DNA of 64,000 nt from Chenopodium formosanum (taxonomy: Eukaryota; Streptophyta; Magnoliopsida; Caryophyllales; Amaranthaceae): assembly GCA_024500155.1 (NCBI GenBank), contig CM044857.1, positions 42,302,001 to 42,366,000 of the forward strand, given 5' to 3'. The stretch's first letter is position 1, and every line of letters starts with the position of its first letter. Shown here piece by piece: positions 61,501 through 64,000 of this stretch. Below the pieces are notes generated by a model. It saw only the letters and a program-made list of their open reading frames with translations, searched no databases and was not told where the DNA came from. Made by a program: the position numbers and the translations under genes.

Positions 61501-61779
61501 CTTTCGGTGATGGAGCGTTATGTAAGCATTCTTCATGGCTCACTCTTTGGGAAGCCTTTTGAAGAGAGTGATATTCCAGCCTCATTGATCAAGTCTGATT
61601 CTTTTGACGTTGGAAAAGCATGGCAAGGTATGTTGGAGGCAGCAGATGGTAAAGAGCTAAGGCGTTTAGAAATGTTCTATGGAAATATGCTAGACGGGGT
61701 CAAGGATAAGATAATGAAGAGGAAAATTCAAGAGATTGTGAAGGAGCACCTTCAGTCTTCCAGTACTACTCAATATTGA
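58596..61779 (+). CDS. RCC1-repeat protein with C-terminal coiled coil
   Basis: Six exons: 58596-58695, 58805-58984, 60023-60058, 60163-60287, 60381-60858 and 60986-61779. All introns are GT-AG and the total is exactly 571 codons including stop (570 aa). Repeats with the RCC1 signature are visible: AAGEAHTLALS, DGKVYSWGRGTFGRLG, AAGAYHSLALA, GSVWCWGYNTYSQLG, ACGNEHVVAL, CYTWGNNNHGQLGLGD, ACGSFHTVVL, WTFGLGENGQLGHG, ACGAAHTVLVADDGYKLWSWGRGRSGVLGDG. They would fold as a seven-bladed propeller. After this comes a charged coiled coil (KVDEKLSSAMEEMKLLQSKL) and a helical tail. The family includes the UVR8 photoreceptor and several nuclear proteins; the Trp cluster needed for UVR8 sensing is not evident, so a specific role is not assigned. 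Intact and probably expressed. Confidence 0.93.
59101..59255 (+). mobile_element. tRNA-derived SINE in RCC1 gene intron 2
   Basis: Box A-like 'tagcttaattggtaa' (about 59111-59125) and box B-like 'ggttcgaaattc' (59153-59164) at normal spacing. The short word tgaactc precedes it and recurs near its end, possibly the target duplication. Different family from the SINEs at 17960 and 35374. Confidence 0.65.
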
Positions 61780-63024
61780 TTTGCTGTGGGATAATTATAC
61801 TCACAAATGCAGGGATTACTCTGTTAATATATACTTCGTACAAAGTATGATCAATAAGTTGGCAAGCTTTACTTAACTATAGAGGATTTTGCAGGTATGT
61901 CAACAAAAATTTCTGTAATTTGTGAAATCAGTACAGTATGTCAGTATGTATACAATACAGAATACTACAAATTTTTTTTTTTTGGGTTAATATAGAAGTT
62001 TGTTGAAATTTTACATTAAGTTGTGGTGGTATGTAAAAATATAATTGGTGTTTTATGACTTACATCGGGTGATCAATCTGATTTTGGAGTTAAATTCTAT
62101 AGTACTACTTATTCATTCGTACAATGTCAGTTTCTATGGATTCTTTTAGCAGGTATAATTTCATTGACACAGTATTTAACCTTGAGGTGGCGAGTTGGAA
62201 TGCTATTAGTACAGGCAAGACAAGCCGCAACAAAGAGGATAGAACATGGCTGGGGTCACTCAACAAAGTTCATCAAAGGATGAGGTTTATCTTATTCAAC
62301 ATTAATTATCATTTATCTATAATAATTAAATTAAATATTGCATAAAGCCATCTATAGATGCTTATGGTGTGTTCCATTCTATTGTTCATCTATTAGAACT
62401 GTACTTACTAAACCTGATTTGATTTGATCAGCCCTGATTTCACCGTATATTTACACCTAATAAAAAATGATTAACTATGAAGTTTTTTACTTTAACGACA
62501 AAGAGAACACGCCCTTATTTGATATGTTTGAGCTAGCAAACAGGGTAATTTTGATAAAGCTCATTCGAGTTTGAGTCTTGTTAAAGTACACTACATTTGA
62601 GTAGGATCGTGTTCTAAACCAGTCTATCTTGGGGCAAATCCAAATCGAGATGGTTTAGTGTTTATAACTTTATTACGGAGTATGTGAATTTTCTATTGGT
62701 GTTATTAATGTTTAGTTTTATTTTCATTTCGATCAGTTATAGATTCGATATGGGTCGATCTAAACCAGTCAAAATCAATTATTCAGTTGTTCACACCTTC
62801 ACGGGGTCATCTAATCATCCGTGACCTTAAAAACAAATCTCTTTCCCTGGATCTTATCATCACAAGTCACAAGACTTCAAACTAGTACAACTTTTCGCAG
62901 TTGAGAACAATAATGAAAATGTGACCAACTTTTAATTCACTGCTTTTTTATCTCATAAATTTGGAATTTTTCTCTGCATTCTCTATATTATTATTCAATC
63001 ATATCATAACTAAAATAAGGCAAA
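61780..63024. other. Intergenic spacer
   Basis: RCC1 gene 3' UTR followed by AT-rich sequence and the upstream region of the carboxylesterase. The small frame at 62124-62345 has no supporting features. Confidence 0.6.
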
Positions 63025-64000
63025 ATGGAATCCATTAAGGTATACCCAAACAAACTACCATTCTTCTTCTTTCTATTAATAGTAATTTTACTATTAGTAG
63101 TCCAAATCCAAGCTACTTATCCAATTAACTATAATTTCTCTAAATCATCCATTAATCCCGACAAAATTGATCCTTATGCATTTCTCCACATTATTCCGAA
63201 CTCGGACGGGTCAATAACCCGAATCAAAGAATTCTACCCGACCGTCCCGCCCAATACTTCTACTTCCCTTGCATTTTCTAGAGATGTCCCACTCAACCGG
63301 GTTAAAAACACATGGGTTCGGGTCTACTTACCCAACAGGCCCGGGCCTGAGCCCGTTACAAACCTCCCCATCATGCTGTTTGCCCATGGTGGGGAGTTCA
63401 TTCTCCTTAGCACGGCCACCCCTCAATTCGACATGTTTCTCTCCAACACCGCGAGCAGCCTCCGTGTGCTAGTGGTCTCGGTCGAGTACCGCCTTGCCCC
63501 CGAGCATCGCCTCCCTGCCGCCTACGACGACGTCTTGGAGGCATTGTATTGGGTGAAGGATAAGAAGGATGAGTGGGTGGCAAAATATGGGGATGTTTCA
63601 AGGTGTATCATTATGGGGGAGAGTGCAGGGGGAAACATTGCGTACAACGTTGGAATACGTGCTTCTGAGTTAGTTAATGAACTAAAACCGTTAGTTATAC
63701 GAGGTTTGGTTTTGATTCAACCGTTTTTTGGGGTAACAAGTCAAACTCCTCTTAAACAAGGTGGTTTTTTTCCTTTAGAGGTGATTGAGTTGCTATCTAA
63801 GTTATCTTTACCACTTGGGACTAGTAGTAATAATCCTTATTTTAACCCGATGTTTGGTGGCGGGTCGAGTAGTTTGAACAAAATTAAGGATTTAGGTTGG
63901 CGGGTTGCGATTGCGGGTTGCGATGGGGATGGACTATTTGATAGGCAAGCGGAGGTGTTTGGGTTTCTTAAAGATCGAGGGATTGACGTTAGTAGTTATT
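63025..64000 (+). CDS. Plant carboxylesterase (CXE, alpha/beta hydrolase), partial
   Basis: Starts at the ATG at 63025 and stays open to the window edge (325 codons seen; end missing). Hallmarks of the plant CXE / hormone-sensitive-lipase-like family: oxyanion-hole HGGEF (about 63386-63400), VVSVEYRLAPEHRLPAAYDD, the nucleophile elbow GESAGGN (about 63618-63638) and the acid region GCDGDGLFDRQ; the catalytic His lies beyond the window. HGG plus Ser-Asp argues for a true esterase and not a GID1-type gibberellin receptor. Residues about 9-30 form a strongly hydrophobic segment preceded by Lys, probably a signal peptide or membrane anchor, unusual for the mostly cytosolic family. No intron is seen. 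It may act in hydrolysis of ester metabolites or xenobiotics; substrate unknown. Confidence 0.9.
   Translation, partial: MESIKVYPNKLPFFFFLLIVILLLVVQIQATYPINYNFSKSSINPDKIDPYAFLHIIPNSDGSITRIKEFYPTVPPNTSTSLAFSRDVPLNRVKNTWVRVYLPNRPGPEPVTNLPIMLFAHGGEFILLSTATPQFDMFLSNTASSLRVLVVSVEYRLAPEHRLPAAYDDVLEALYWVKDKKDEWVAKYGDVSRCIIMGESAGGNIAYNVGIRASELVNELKPLVIRGLVLIQPFFGVTSQTPLKQGGFFPLEVIELLSKLSLPLGTSSNNPYFNPMFGGGSSSLNKIKDLGWRVAIAGCDGDGLFDRQAEVFGFLKDRGIDVSSY

Overview
The window is nuclear DNA of a flowering plant. It is AT-rich and dense in introns and transposons, with F-box genes, two CC-type NLR resistance genes, an RCC1-repeat gene and a plant carboxylesterase. Frequent 'tactccgta/ggagtat' Stowaway-like motifs and the repeat types suggest a core eudicot, perhaps Caryophyllales/Amaranthaceae, but that placement is only an impression.

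Layout. 1-2.2 kb: repeats and a hAT-like MITE. 2.2-3.4 kb: an intact F-box gene. 4.5-17.5 kb: a second F-box gene (376 codons) cut in two by an 11.8-kb Tat-lineage Ty3/gypsy LTR retrotransposon with a perfect 5-bp target duplication. The retroelement carries gag-protease, RT-RNase H and integrase on the + strand, and a spliced three-exon antisense gene on the - strand. Its pol is interrupted by a solo LTR of a 5S-rRNA-bearing Cassandra-type TRIM. 17.5-20.2 kb: a SINE and a Stowaway-like MITE. 20.2-31.8 kb: two broken CC-NBS-LRR genes facing tail to tail, separated by two TRIM retrotransposons joined in opposite orientation. 31.8-37.7 kb: gene-poor, with a SINE and a small Helitron. 37.8-54.1 kb: an acidic ORF on +, then a decayed minus-strand Helitron-type set made of an RPA-like gene, a Rep/PIF1-helicase gene and an unrecognised gene with two similar domains, itself invaded by a 1.9-kb solo LTR. 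54.1-58.6 kb: repeats. 58.6-61.8 kb: a complete six-exon RCC1-repeat gene. 63.0 kb to the end: a carboxylesterase cut by the window edge.

The genes that look intact are the first F-box gene, the RCC1 gene and the visible part of the carboxylesterase. Most others are broken. Two decay patterns recur. In-frame stops are nearly all explained by single C-to-T changes (CAG>TAG, CAA>TAA, CGA>TGA), as expected for methylated, silenced transposons. Four separate frameshifts sit on 8-nt A/T runs that would read in frame if they were 7 nt, which means either slippage mutations or a systematic sequence-assembly error.
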